A stretch of 37,150 nucleotides of DNA from Lentisphaerota bacterium (GTDB lineage Bacteria > Verrucomicrobiota > Kiritimatiellia > JAAZAB01), in contig JACPGM010000064.1 in the NCBI GenBank assembly GCA_016188985.1, positions 1 through 37,150 of the forward strand, in the 5' to 3' direction. The translations under genes and the position numbers were made by a program. The stretch's first letter is position 1. Each line of letters begins with the position of its first letter. Shown here piece after piece: positions 30,434 to 37,150 of this stretch. The notes below the pieces were generated by a model. The model searched no databases. It was not told where the DNA came from and saw only the letters and a program-made list of their open reading frames with translations.

Positions 30434-31807
30434 ATGAATGCTTTCCAACGCGTAGCCTTGGTAAATGTCCGGATTGAATCCCGCCAGCGGATTCCCATTG
30501 GCCTGCTGACTTTGGCGGCCTGCATCAAAGACTCGGCCCAGACGGTCATTTTCGATCCCGATCCGCCCGGCTCCGCCAAAGAAACGCTACGCCGGGGCGA
30601 GGATGAGCAAAGTCTGGCCGAGGTGGCCGCGTTCAACCCCGATTTGATCGGCCTCGGGTTTATGACCCAGACGCGCTTCCGGGCTAAACAGCTTTATGAC
30701 GGCCTGCGCCGCATCCTGCCGCGGGCCAAGATCATTCTGGGCGGGGTAGGCCCAACCGTCGAACCACAAAAAACCTTTGATTTGTTTAAGCCCGACGCGC
30801 TCGTGGTCGGCGAGGGCGAGAAAGCCTTGGCGGCCATTGTCCAGAGCGGGGGTTGGGATGGCGTGCCCGGCGTTTATATTCCCGGCGAGCGATTCCAACC
30901 GGCCGAGGTCTATCAGAATCTCGATGATATACCCTTGCCGGCCTATGAATGCATGCCGGATTTTGAACGCTATCTTTGCCCCCCGGGCGGCATCCGGGGC
31001 AAATGGTTTCGGCGCGGAACGCCGATGATCATCAGCGGCCGGGGTTGCCCTTATCGCTGCACCTTTTGTTCCTCCTGTCTCATGTTCAGCCGTAGGGTCC
31101 GGCGCCGGTCGGTGGCCGGCGTGCTTCAGGAAATCCGCCGATTGCATGACGGTTATGGCGTAGATTCCGTTTATTTCTTTGACGACACTTTCAACGTGCC
31201 CAAGAGCTGGGTGGCGGATTTTTGCGAAGCGCTGGCTCAAGAGCCATATCGTCTGACCTGGGGCTGTCAGGTGCGCGTCAATCTTTTTGACGCCCCGCTG
31301 GGCAAGCTCATGCGCCGCAGCGGCTGCGTCCAGGTTGATATCGGCGTTGAGTCCGGTTCACCGAAAGTTTTGAAGGCCGTCCACAAGGATGAGACCGTGG
31401 AACAGATTGAAGAGGCTTTTGCCGCCTGCCACCAGGCGAAAATCGCGCCCATGGCTACCTTCCTGGTCGGGTGTCCGGAGGAAACCTGGGAGGACGTGGC
31501 TTTGACCAAGGGGCTGATCAGGCGGATCAAGCCCTCCTTCGCCGAATTTTTTTATTTGATTCCCTATCCCGGCTCGGAATTGTATCAGCAGGCCCTCGAG
31601 CACGGCTGGCTGGTGGATAACTCCTATGAAGGCCGCGGCATGGTGGACCGGCCGGTGATGCGGATCAATTTCTCGTTTGCGATCCGCGCCTTTGTTTTGG
31701 AATACCTCAAAACCCGAAATATCCGCGACGCCATGCAGGCCTTTGTGCATGCCCTGCGCCGGAACTACGCCCGGAAGCATTATCACGGAGAACATGATAA
31801 AGGATAA
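30434..31807 (+). CDS. B12-binding-domain radical SAM protein
   Basis: 457 residues. The cobalamin-binding-like N-terminal domain ends in KIILGGVGPTVEPQKTFDLF...LVVGEGEKAL. The radical SAM cluster cysteines are C205, C209 and C212 (GRGCPYRCTFC), followed by two more cysteines nearby (SSC). Core marks: DSVYFFDDTFNV, QVDIGVESGSPKVLKAV, TFLVGCPEET. It belongs to the same broad class as the proteins at 26712 and 36796 but is clearly a different protein. Substrate unknown; context suggests a surface-sugar or lipid-carrier modification. It is the first gene of the rightward half of the locus. Confidence 0.9.
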   Translation: MNAFQRVALVNVRIESRQRIPIGLLTLAACIKDSAQTVIFDPDPPGSAKETLRRGEDEQSLAEVAAFNPDLIGLGFMTQTRFRAKQLYDGLRRILPRAKIILGGVGPTVEPQKTFDLFKPDALVVGEGEKALAAIVQSGGWDGVPGVYIPGERFQPAEVYQNLDDIPLPAYECMPDFERYLCPPGGIRGKWFRRGTPMIISGRGCPYRCTFCSSCLMFSRRVRRRSVAGVLQEIRRLHDGYGVDSVYFFDDTFNVPKSWVADFCEALAQEPYRLTWGCQVRVNLFDAPLGKLMRRSGCVQVDIGVESGSPKVLKAVHKDETVEQIEEAFAACHQAKIAPMATFLVGCPEETWEDVALTKGLIRRIKPSFAEFFYLIPYPGSELYQQALEHGWLVDNSYEGRGMVDRPVMRINFSFAIRAFVLEYLKTRNIRDAMQAFVHALRRNYARKHYHGEHDKG

Positions 31808-31810
31808 ATG

Positions 31811-31902
31811 GTTTTTGACAGGATTAACAGGATTTACGGGTGATGGAACTTGGTTTGAATCAAGCAGATAAATCCAGTTAATCCTGTAAATCTTGTCAAA
31901 AG
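31811..31902. repeat. TTTTGACAGGATTAACAGGATT-type inverted repeat
   Basis: The left arm TTTTGACAGGATTAACAGGA and the right arm ending CTGTAAATCTTGTCAAAA pair imperfectly. Each arm itself contains a short AGGATT(A/T)AC direct repeat. It fills the gap between the radical SAM and glycosyltransferase genes and reaches six bases before the latter's ATG. Confidence 0.8.
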
Positions 31903-31908
31903 AATCTC

Positions 31909-33120
31909 ATGAGTTCCAAACCACTGGTTGTCTATTTGCATCGCTATCCGCCGGAACATGAGGCCCAACAGTTTTCCGGCATGCGCGTCTTCCTGGATCA
32001 CCTGCTTGAAAAATTCGATGTGCTCTATGTCAGCATGCGCGGCGTTAAGCCGCCGGCGGCGGACTTGCGTCGGGGCTTGCGCTTCATGGAGATCCCCTTT
32101 ACCATTGATCCGGCCTCGGGGCTGAGCAAGTTCAGCAAAACCATTCTGTTCTACCTGGCCGTGCCCGGGATCCTCCCGCGCCTGCGGCGCCTTGAGCCGG
32201 ACTTCATCATCTGTAAGGAACCGCTGCCCTTCATTCCGATCATGGTCAGTCGCTTGGGTCTGCCTTTCATGATTGCCTCGGTCAGCGATTTCTGGTGGCG
32301 GATTTTTCTGGGCGGCAACCGCTGGGGCCGCCGGTTGGCCGGCTGGCTGGAGCGCTTTGAAATCCGGCGCTGGAACTTGGGCCGCGCCTGTGTGGTGGCC
32401 AATACCAAAGCCGAGGCCGATCTGATCGAAAAGCGCGGCATGAATCGGAATAGGATTTTCATCATCAACACGACCAGTCCGGCCGGGCTGTATTTTCCCT
32501 GCGACGCCCAGCAAGAGCGCGCCTTGCTGAAATTGGCGCCAAATGACTGGGTCGTGGCAATTCATGGCACGATTCGCCCGGGCAAGGGCTATGGCCAGTT
32601 ACTGGAATGGTGGCAAGCGCTGACGAAAACTCATCCCAACTGGCGCTTGCTGATTATAGGCGGGGCCGGCGGGGAAGCCTGGTGCCGGCGGCAGATCCGG
32701 CGCTTGGAACTGGAACGCCAGGTGCGGATGACCGGCTGGCTGCCTGGACCGCAGGAGGTCAACCGCTATCTGAACGCCGCCGATTGTTTGCTGGTTGTCC
32801 GCCGGAACAGCGATGATAACCAGGGCATTATTCCCAGCGCGCTTTATCACAGTCTGGCAACCGGCAAGCCCACCGTGGCTACCGGCCTGGAAGGGATGGC
32901 GGAAATCGTGCGCCATGGGGTTGACGGATTCTTGTTTGAGCCGGATAATTTTGATTCATTTCGGAAGGTTCTTGAACATATTGCCGAGCACCCACAGGAA
33001 GCCGCCCGCGTTGGTCGCGCCGGCATGGCCCGGGAAAAGGAATGCTTTGATCCGGTCGTGGCCGCCGAGAAAAATGTGGAAGTGATCGAGCGGATGATCA
33101 GGGCTGATGGGGCCTATTGA
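31909..33120 (+). CDS. Glycosyltransferase, GT4-like (GT-B fold)
   Basis: 403 residues. The C-terminal half has the GT4 nucleotide-sugar-binding pattern: VVAIHGTIRPGKGYGQLLEWWQ, WRLLIIGGAGGEAWCRRQI, VRMTGWLPGPQEVNRYLNAADCLLVVR, then SALYHSLATGKPTVATGLEGMAEIV with GVDGFLFEPDN. The usual E-x7-E catalytic segment is altered (SDDNQGIIPSALYHSLATGKP), so donor handling may differ. No transmembrane segment is evident; a membrane-associated cytoplasmic enzyme adding one sugar to the lipid-linked unit is expected. Donor and acceptor are unknown. No Shine-Dalgarno is visible because the repeat abuts the start. Confidence 0.85.
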   Translation: MSSKPLVVYLHRYPPEHEAQQFSGMRVFLDHLLEKFDVLYVSMRGVKPPAADLRRGLRFMEIPFTIDPASGLSKFSKTILFYLAVPGILPRLRRLEPDFIICKEPLPFIPIMVSRLGLPFMIASVSDFWWRIFLGGNRWGRRLAGWLERFEIRRWNLGRACVVANTKAEADLIEKRGMNRNRIFIINTTSPAGLYFPCDAQQERALLKLAPNDWVVAIHGTIRPGKGYGQLLEWWQALTKTHPNWRLLIIGGAGGEAWCRRQIRRLELERQVRMTGWLPGPQEVNRYLNAADCLLVVRRNSDDNQGIIPSALYHSLATGKPTVATGLEGMAEIVRHGVDGFLFEPDNFDSFRKVLEHIAEHPQEAARVGRAGMAREKECFDPVVAAEKNVEVIERMIRADGAY

Positions 33121-33178
33121 CAAAACGGGAGTATATTCCAATAAAGTATTGACAAAACGGGACTACAGTCCAGAATTG
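33115..33178. promoter_or_regulatory. Two tandem 32-bp units each holding TTGACA
   Basis: TATTGACAAAACGGGA occurs at 33115-33130 and 33147-33162, exactly 32 bases apart. The 16 bases after each are diverged versions of each other. Both units include TTGACA, so they may be duplicated -35/operator sites for the E1 alpha gene at 33234; no good -10 pairs with either. Confidence 0.45.
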
Positions 33179-33233
33179 TGCGGATGCATTGGTCCAAACA
33201 ACGATAAATTTAAGCTGCGCAATTAAGGCCACG

Positions 33234-34175
33234 ATGAAGACATACGCTCGATTTCCCGATCTTTTCGAAGAACTGTTTTACCAGGCGCTGCGCATCCGCC
33301 TGTTCGAGGAGCGGATTATTGCGCTTTATCCCAGCGACAAGATTCAGAGCCCGGTGCATCTCTCGATCGGGCAGGAAGCCGCGGCGGTCGGCGCCTGCCG
33401 GCAGCTTGAGCCCGCGGACCTGTTGTTTTGCTCTTATCGTTCCCATGCTTACTATCTGGCCAAGGGCGGCCCAATGCCGGCCATGATGGCCGAGCTCTAT
33501 GGGAAAGTGACCGGGTGCGGCCAGGGCAAAGCCGGCTCGATGCACCTGGCGGCGCCGGAAGTCGGCCTGATGGGCTGTTCGGCGGTAGTGGCCAGCACGA
33601 TCCCGCACGCCGTCGGCGCCGCCCTGGCGGCCAAGCTGCAGAAACAGTCGCGCATTATTGTCGCCGTCTTTGGCGACGGCGCCACCGATGAAGGCGTCTA
33701 TCACGAATCGCTGAACTTTGCGGCGCTGCATAAATTGCCGGTGATCTTTTTATGCGAAAATAACGGCTGGGCCGCTTATTCCCCGGTTGCGGCGCGCCAC
33801 GCTTACCAGTTGCGGAAGCAGGCTCAGGTCTATGGCATTCCGGCATCCGCCGTTGAGGAAGGTTTTTGCCCGCTTAAGGTCTATAAAGCTTTTGGGCGTG
33901 TTGTTGATCAGGTCCGTAAAACCTCTTCGCCTTGCTTTATTGAAGTCAAGACTTCCCGGTATCGGGAACACGTCGGCATTGGTGACGATTTTTCTTCCGG
34001 CATCCGGCAGCGCGCCGAACTGGAGGCCTGGCAGGCTAAAGATCCCTTGATTCAGCGCCAGGACTTGGTGGCCAAATATACGCCGGACATTGCCGCGGAA
34101 ATTGATGCCGCCGTGCGCTATGCCGAAGAAAGCCCCTGGCCCGGCCCCGAAGAATTGCTGAAGGATGTTATTTAG
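33234..34175 (+). CDS. ThDP-dependent E1 alpha subunit (pyruvate/acetoin dehydrogenase-type)
   Basis: 313 residues. ThDP/Mg motif GDGATDEGVYHESLNFAALHKLPVIFLCENN (from G147 to N177). Other family marks: VHLSIGQEAAAVGACRQL, SYRSHAYYLAKGG, GKAGSMHLAAPEVGLMGCSAVVASTIPHAVGAA and REHVGIGDD. Such subunits, with the beta subunit encoded next, decarboxylate a 2-oxoacid to an acyl/hydroxyalkyl-ThDP. No E2 or E3 gene is nearby, and the context is sugar biosynthesis, so the acyl group may go to a sugar rather than to lipoate, as proposed for AviB1/AviB2 in avilamycin. ATG 33234 has AAGG upstream; an earlier in-frame start (33189) lacks family similarity. Confidence 0.9.
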   Translation: MKTYARFPDLFEELFYQALRIRLFEERIIALYPSDKIQSPVHLSIGQEAAAVGACRQLEPADLLFCSYRSHAYYLAKGGPMPAMMAELYGKVTGCGQGKAGSMHLAAPEVGLMGCSAVVASTIPHAVGAALAAKLQKQSRIIVAVFGDGATDEGVYHESLNFAALHKLPVIFLCENNGWAAYSPVAARHAYQLRKQAQVYGIPASAVEEGFCPLKVYKAFGRVVDQVRKTSSPCFIEVKTSRYREHVGIGDDFSSGIRQRAELEAWQAKDPLIQRQDLVAKYTPDIAAEIDAAVRYAEESPWPGPEELLKDVI

Positions 34176-34183
34176 AGAAGGAA

Positions 34184-34324
34184 GATGATTCGATAATTCG
34201 ATCATTCGTTGATTTGTCTTTTTTTAAATTCGGAAGCTGCCTACGAATCATCGAATCAACCAATCATCGAATCAACTTTCTTTTACACGAATCATCGAAT
34301 TAACCAATCATCAAGTCATCGAAT
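34184..34324. repeat. Array of 8-bp GAATCATC/GAATCAAC units with inverted left part
   Basis: The left part reads GATGATTCGATAATTCGATC, the reverse complement style of the right part GAATCATCGAATCAACCAATC. The phrase CAACTTTCTTTTACACGAATC also recurs in the next gap. It fills the space between the two E1 subunit genes, and the gap has no other feature. Confidence 0.75.
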
Positions 34325-35401
34325 ATGACCTCTCCAACCAATAGCGATGTGCTTACCTACCGGGAAGCGGTGCATCAGACCATGCGCGCGGCCCTGCGGG
34401 ATAATCCCCGGACGATAATTATCGGGCAGGGGGTGGATGATCATAAGGGCATTTTCGGCAGCACGGCGGGATTGCTCAAGGAATTTGGAGGCGAGCGTGT
34501 CATGGACACACCCCTGGCTGAGGAAGGCGTGACGGGGATAGCTCTGGGCGCGGCGCTGAACGGACTATATCCCATTCAGACTCATATCCGCGCCGACTTT
34601 ATTCTGCTGGCCATGAATCAACTGATCAACCTGGCGGCGAAATATAAGTACATGTTCGGCGGGCGTTTCCAGGTGCCGATGCTGATCCGCGTGGTGATCG
34701 GCCGGAGCTGGGGGCAGGGGGCCCAGCATTCGCAGAGTTTCCAATCGCTGTTTGCTCATGTGCCGGGCCTGGTAGTCATCATGCCTTCCAGCCCGCAGAC
34801 GATCCTGGAATCTTACCCTTATGTGATCCGCCAGCACCCTGGCCCGGTCATTGCCTTTGAGCACCGCCTGATGTATGATCTCAAATTTCATATGAGCGAG
34901 TTGCGGGTCGGGCACTCGCCTTTAACTTCTTTTCGCATTCGCGCGGGAAAACACGTAACCATTGTGGCAACCTCGATCATGGTAATGGAAGCCGTCCGCG
35001 CCGCTGAGCATCTGGCGCGCCACAGTGACATTGATTGCGAGATTATTGACCTGCATTGTGTCTCGCATCCCGATCAAGAGCTGATCCTGGCGAGCTTGGC
35101 CAAAACCGGAAAGCTGCTGGTGGCCGATACCAGTTGGAAAGCCTATGGCGTCTGCGCGGAAGTTTGCCGGCTGGTTGCCGAGCGCGCGCCGGGGTTGTTG
35201 CAAGCCCCCGTGGTTACCCTGGGTATGCAGCCCGCGCCGTGTCCGACGGCCAAGAGTCTTGAGGATCTGTTTTATCCCAATTTACGTGATCTGACCGATG
35301 CGTTGGCTGCTTTGGTCAAGGGCCGGCGCGACCACGGTATCAGGCTGCCCGACGAAAAATCCATGGCCGACGTGTATAAAAAATTCAAAGGCCCGTTCTG
35401 A
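34325..35401 (+). CDS. ThDP-dependent E1 beta subunit (pyruvate/acetoin dehydrogenase-type)
   Basis: 358 residues. TYREAVHQTMRAALRDNP is the typical beta-subunit start. The catalytic glutamate is E66 in MDTPLAEEGVTGIALGAAL. Further marks are HIRADFILLAMNQLINLAAKYKYMFGG, VVIGRSWGQGAQHSQSFQSLFAHVPGLVVIMPSSP and the C-terminal transketolase domain (VTIVATSIMVMEAVRAAEHL ... CEIIDLHCVSHPD). It forms an alpha2beta2 enzyme with the product of the gene 149 bp upstream. The extended C-terminus ends in VYKKFKGPF. Despite the gap being filled with low-complexity DNA, order and strand imply co-expression. Confidence 0.92.
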   Translation: MTSPTNSDVLTYREAVHQTMRAALRDNPRTIIIGQGVDDHKGIFGSTAGLLKEFGGERVMDTPLAEEGVTGIALGAALNGLYPIQTHIRADFILLAMNQLINLAAKYKYMFGGRFQVPMLIRVVIGRSWGQGAQHSQSFQSLFAHVPGLVVIMPSSPQTILESYPYVIRQHPGPVIAFEHRLMYDLKFHMSELRVGHSPLTSFRIRAGKHVTIVATSIMVMEAVRAAEHLARHSDIDCEIIDLHCVSHPDQELILASLAKTGKLLVADTSWKAYGVCAEVCRLVAERAPGLLQAPVVTLGMQPAPCPTAKSLEDLFYPNLRDLTDALAALVKGRRDHGIRLPDEKSMADVYKKFKGPF

Positions 35402-35409
35402 GCGAAGAA

Positions 35410-35560
35410 TGATGATTCGATAATTGGATGATTTGATGATTCGTTATTGAATCAACAAATCAACTTTCTTTTACGCAAATCATCGAATCAACAAATCACC
35501 GAATCAACTTTCTTCTACACGAATCAACGAATCAACGAATCATCGAATCAACTTTCTTTA
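35410..35560. repeat. GAATCAAC/GAATCATC low-complexity array
   Basis: Begins GATGATTCGATAATTGGATG and continues with repeated (A/G)AATCAAC and AATCATC units and two ATCAACTTTCTT(T/C)TAC phrases, as in 34184-34324. Occupies the whole gap to the SDR gene; GAGGGACGCC just before that ATG is the ribosome-binding region. Confidence 0.75.
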
Positions 35561-35570
35561 GAGGGACGCC

Positions 35571-36635
35571 ATGAAAACACTGATCACCGGCATAACCGGG
35601 TTCGTCGGCAGCCACCTGGCCGACTATATTCTCACCCAGCAAGCGGGCGTTGAGGTCTTGGGCCTGGCGCGTTGGCGCGCGCCGGCCGAAAATATCCGCC
35701 ATATCCTGGATAAAATCACGCTGTGCCATGGCGACTTGACCGACTATGCCTCCTTGAAACGGATTCTGGCCGAGCACCGCCCCGACATCATTTTCCATTT
35801 AGCGGCTCAGTCTTATGTGGATTACAGCTACCTGGCGCCGGCGGCCACGCTGGAAGCCAATGTTATCGGCACCTGCAACTTGCTCGAAGTGGTCAAAGAA
35901 CTGAAACTGGCTTCCAGCTATGACCCGGTTATTCATATTTGCAGCTCTTCCGAAGTCTACGGCCAGGTGCGCGAAAACGAAGTGCCGATTACTGAGGATA
36001 ATCCTTTCCGTCCGGCCTCGCCCTATGCCGTCAGTAAAGTGGCCGAGGACATGCTGGGCTTTCAATACTGGCTTTCCTGGAAAATCCGCGCGCTCAGGAC
36101 GCGGATGTTCACCCATACCGGCCCGCGCCGCGGGCAGGTATTTGTCACTTCCAATTTTTCCAAGCAGATTGCGGCCATCGAAGCAGGACAGCAACCGCCG
36201 GTGGTTAAGGTCGGCAACCTGGAAAGTTTGCGGACCTTTCTGGACGTGCGCGACGCGGTCAAGGCTTACTGGCTGCTGGTGACCAAGTGTCCCGCCGGGG
36301 AGGTTTATAACATCGGCGGCGTTGAAACCATGACCGTGGGCCAGATGCTCAACAAGTTGCTGAAATTGGCGAAGGTCAGGGATATCAAAGTGGAAGTGGA
36401 CCCCAAGCGCCTGCGTCCCTCGGATGTTACCCGCCAGATTCCCTCCACTGAGAAGTTTTTCAAGGTCACCGGCTGGCGCCCGACGATCAAGTTTGATGAT
36501 ACGCTCTCAGCCCTGCTCGATTACTGGCGGCATTATTACGACGTGAAAAGCTATAAGCTGCCGGAAGCCCGCACAATTGAAATGGGTCAGACCAAGTTTG
36601 TGCCGCTGGGAGCGGAGGAGCGGAAAAAGAGATAA
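35571..36635 (+). CDS. Extended SDR: GDP-mannose 4,6-dehydratase / GDP-4-keto-6-deoxymannose reductase family
   Basis: 354 residues. NAD(P)-binding motif TGITGFVGSHL at the N-terminus, HLAAQSYVDYSY, the active-site SSSEVYG (S125-S127, E128), catalytic Y152 and K156 (SPYAVSK), and substrate-binding HTGPRRGQVFVTSNFSKQIAAIE with VGNLESLRTFLDVRDAVKAYWLL. The Glu after the serines favours a dehydratase. The C-terminal half (VRLRPSD-type, LLDYWR) resembles the reductase Rmd as well, so I do not choose between them. A dehydratase would give GDP-4-keto-6-deoxymannose, the substrate type for the His-containing ColD-like enzyme at 25267. Strong GAGGGA before the ATG. Confidence 0.87.
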   Translation: MKTLITGITGFVGSHLADYILTQQAGVEVLGLARWRAPAENIRHILDKITLCHGDLTDYASLKRILAEHRPDIIFHLAAQSYVDYSYLAPAATLEANVIGTCNLLEVVKELKLASSYDPVIHICSSSEVYGQVRENEVPITEDNPFRPASPYAVSKVAEDMLGFQYWLSWKIRALRTRMFTHTGPRRGQVFVTSNFSKQIAAIEAGQQPPVVKVGNLESLRTFLDVRDAVKAYWLLVTKCPAGEVYNIGGVETMTVGQMLNKLLKLAKVRDIKVEVDPKRLRPSDVTRQIPSTEKFFKVTGWRPTIKFDDTLSALLDYWRHYYDVKSYKLPEARTIEMGQTKFVPLGAEERKKR

Positions 36636-36636
36636 T

Positions 36637-36785
36637 TCGATGATTAGTTGATTCGTGTGACTTGAAAGATGATTTGTTAATTTGACCATTTGTGGATTCG
36701 TATGCGTTAAATCCAAAATCACGAATCACCGAATTAACGAATGAACGAATCATCCAATCAACGAATCATCTAATCTCCGATTCTT
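36637..36785. repeat. GATTCG/CGAATC low-complexity array
   Basis: Left part AATTCGATGATTAGTTGATT and right part CGAATCATCCAATCAACGAA are of opposite sense, giving an imperfect inverted arrangement. Same family as the arrays at 28184, 34184 and 35410. Confidence 0.7.
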
Positions 36786-36795
36786 ACTTGCCTGA

Positions 36796-37150
36796 ATGAA
36801 AATCCTCTTCTGCATTTATCAGTTGGATTTTGCCGATCATATTGCCCTGGCCTACCTGTCGGCCGTGGCCCGGGAACTGGGCCATGAACGTTTCTTTTGC
36901 GTCTTGAAGGATGGCAACCTGAGCGACAGCATCGCGCAAATCAAGCCGAACGTGGTGGCCTATTCGGCCAATGTCTGGGGCTTTGAGGAACTGGTGGCCG
37001 CCCATCAGGCCGCGCGTAAGCGCCATAAGTTCCTGGCGATCATGGGCGGGCCGCAGCCGACCGTGGAGCCGGACGCCTTCGCCCGCGCGCAGGTGGATGC
37101 TTTTTGCATCGGGGAAGGCGAGGGGGCCTTTCGTGATTTTTTGCAGCGGG
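36796..37150 (+). CDS. Cobalamin-binding domain of a B12 radical SAM protein, 5' part only
   Basis: 118 codons from ATG 36796 to the right edge, no stop. MKILFCIYQLDFADHIALAYLSAVARELGHE is the first strand/helix of a B12-binding Rossmann domain. FLAIMGGPQPTVEPDAFARA...FCIGEGEGAFRDFL matches the GG-P-PT-P ... GEGE pattern of the radical SAM protein at 30434. The domain lacks DxHxxG (it reads LKDGNLSDS). The radical SAM core itself lies outside the window, so the full assignment is an inference. Confidence 0.75.
   Translation, partial: MKILFCIYQLDFADHIALAYLSAVARELGHERFFCVLKDGNLSDSIAQIKPNVVAYSANVWGFEELVAAHQAARKRHKFLAIMGGPQPTVEPDAFARAQVDAFCIGEGEGAFRDFLQR

Noticed and set aside
34184..35560. Possible CRISPR arrays in the GAATCAAC-rich gaps
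   Set aside because: Units are ~8 bp with no unique spacers of constant length, and no cas genes are nearby.

Overview
The window is a GC-rich (roughly 58-60% by eye) bacterial chromosome segment with dense coding on both strands and many short palindromic repeats in nearly every gap. Gene content (lnt, SecA with a large insertion and a zinc-binding SEC-C tail, PilM/N/O/secretin-type genes, a eukaryotic-type Ser/Thr kinase, B12-type radical SAM proteins) points to a Gram-negative, didermic organism. The SecA form and the repeat style suggest the PVC superphylum (Lentisphaerota/Kiritimatiellota/Verrucomicrobiota-like). That placement is an inference, with moderate confidence.

Layout. (1) 1-2.5 kb, minus strand: the 5' end of a secreted protein running off the left edge, a thioredoxin-like protein and a Ser/Thr kinase. 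(2) 2.7-10.2 kb, plus strand, housekeeping: secA, lnt, an acylphosphatase and RNase R. (3) 10.3-16.9 kb: a ferredoxin followed by a type IV pilus/type II secretion assembly set (PilM-, PilN-, PilO- and PilP-like, an Ig-like lipoprotein, a secretin), then at 17.4-19.1 kb a sensor-histidine-kinase-like protein with degenerate ATP-binding and receiver motifs. (4) 19.5-21.8 kb: tRNA-Thr(TGT) and a small-form aconitase. (5) 21.9 kb to the right edge: a surface-polysaccharide locus. It holds a short nucleotide-sugar dehydrogenase, a heptose-kinase-like GHMP kinase, a Wzx-like flippase, a DegT-fold enzyme whose Schiff-base lysine is replaced by histidine (as in ColD/E1 3-dehydratases), a split transketolase, a second split thiamin-diphosphate enzyme (E1 alpha/beta type), a glycosyltransferase, a GDP-mannose dehydratase-family SDR, and three cobalamin-type radical SAM proteins, the last cut by the window edge.

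The most interesting proposal is that region 5 builds an unusual deoxy or carbon-branched sugar. A GDP-4-keto-6-deoxy sugar (SDR) would be 3-deoxygenated by the His-type PLP enzyme. ThDP enzymes could then transfer two-carbon units, and B12 radical SAM enzymes could add C-methyl or other modifications, before glycosyl transfer and flipping. This is a hypothesis from gene content.

The second theme is repeat mobility. One 100-bp palindromic repeat lies in frame inside lnt and has a base-identical copy beside the tRNA. A set of elements shares inverted termini (GTAACTACTCAGG-like) but carries different interiors; one has a perfect and one a near-perfect 8-bp target duplication. A ~209-bp element with 8-bp duplications sits nested inside another repeat.
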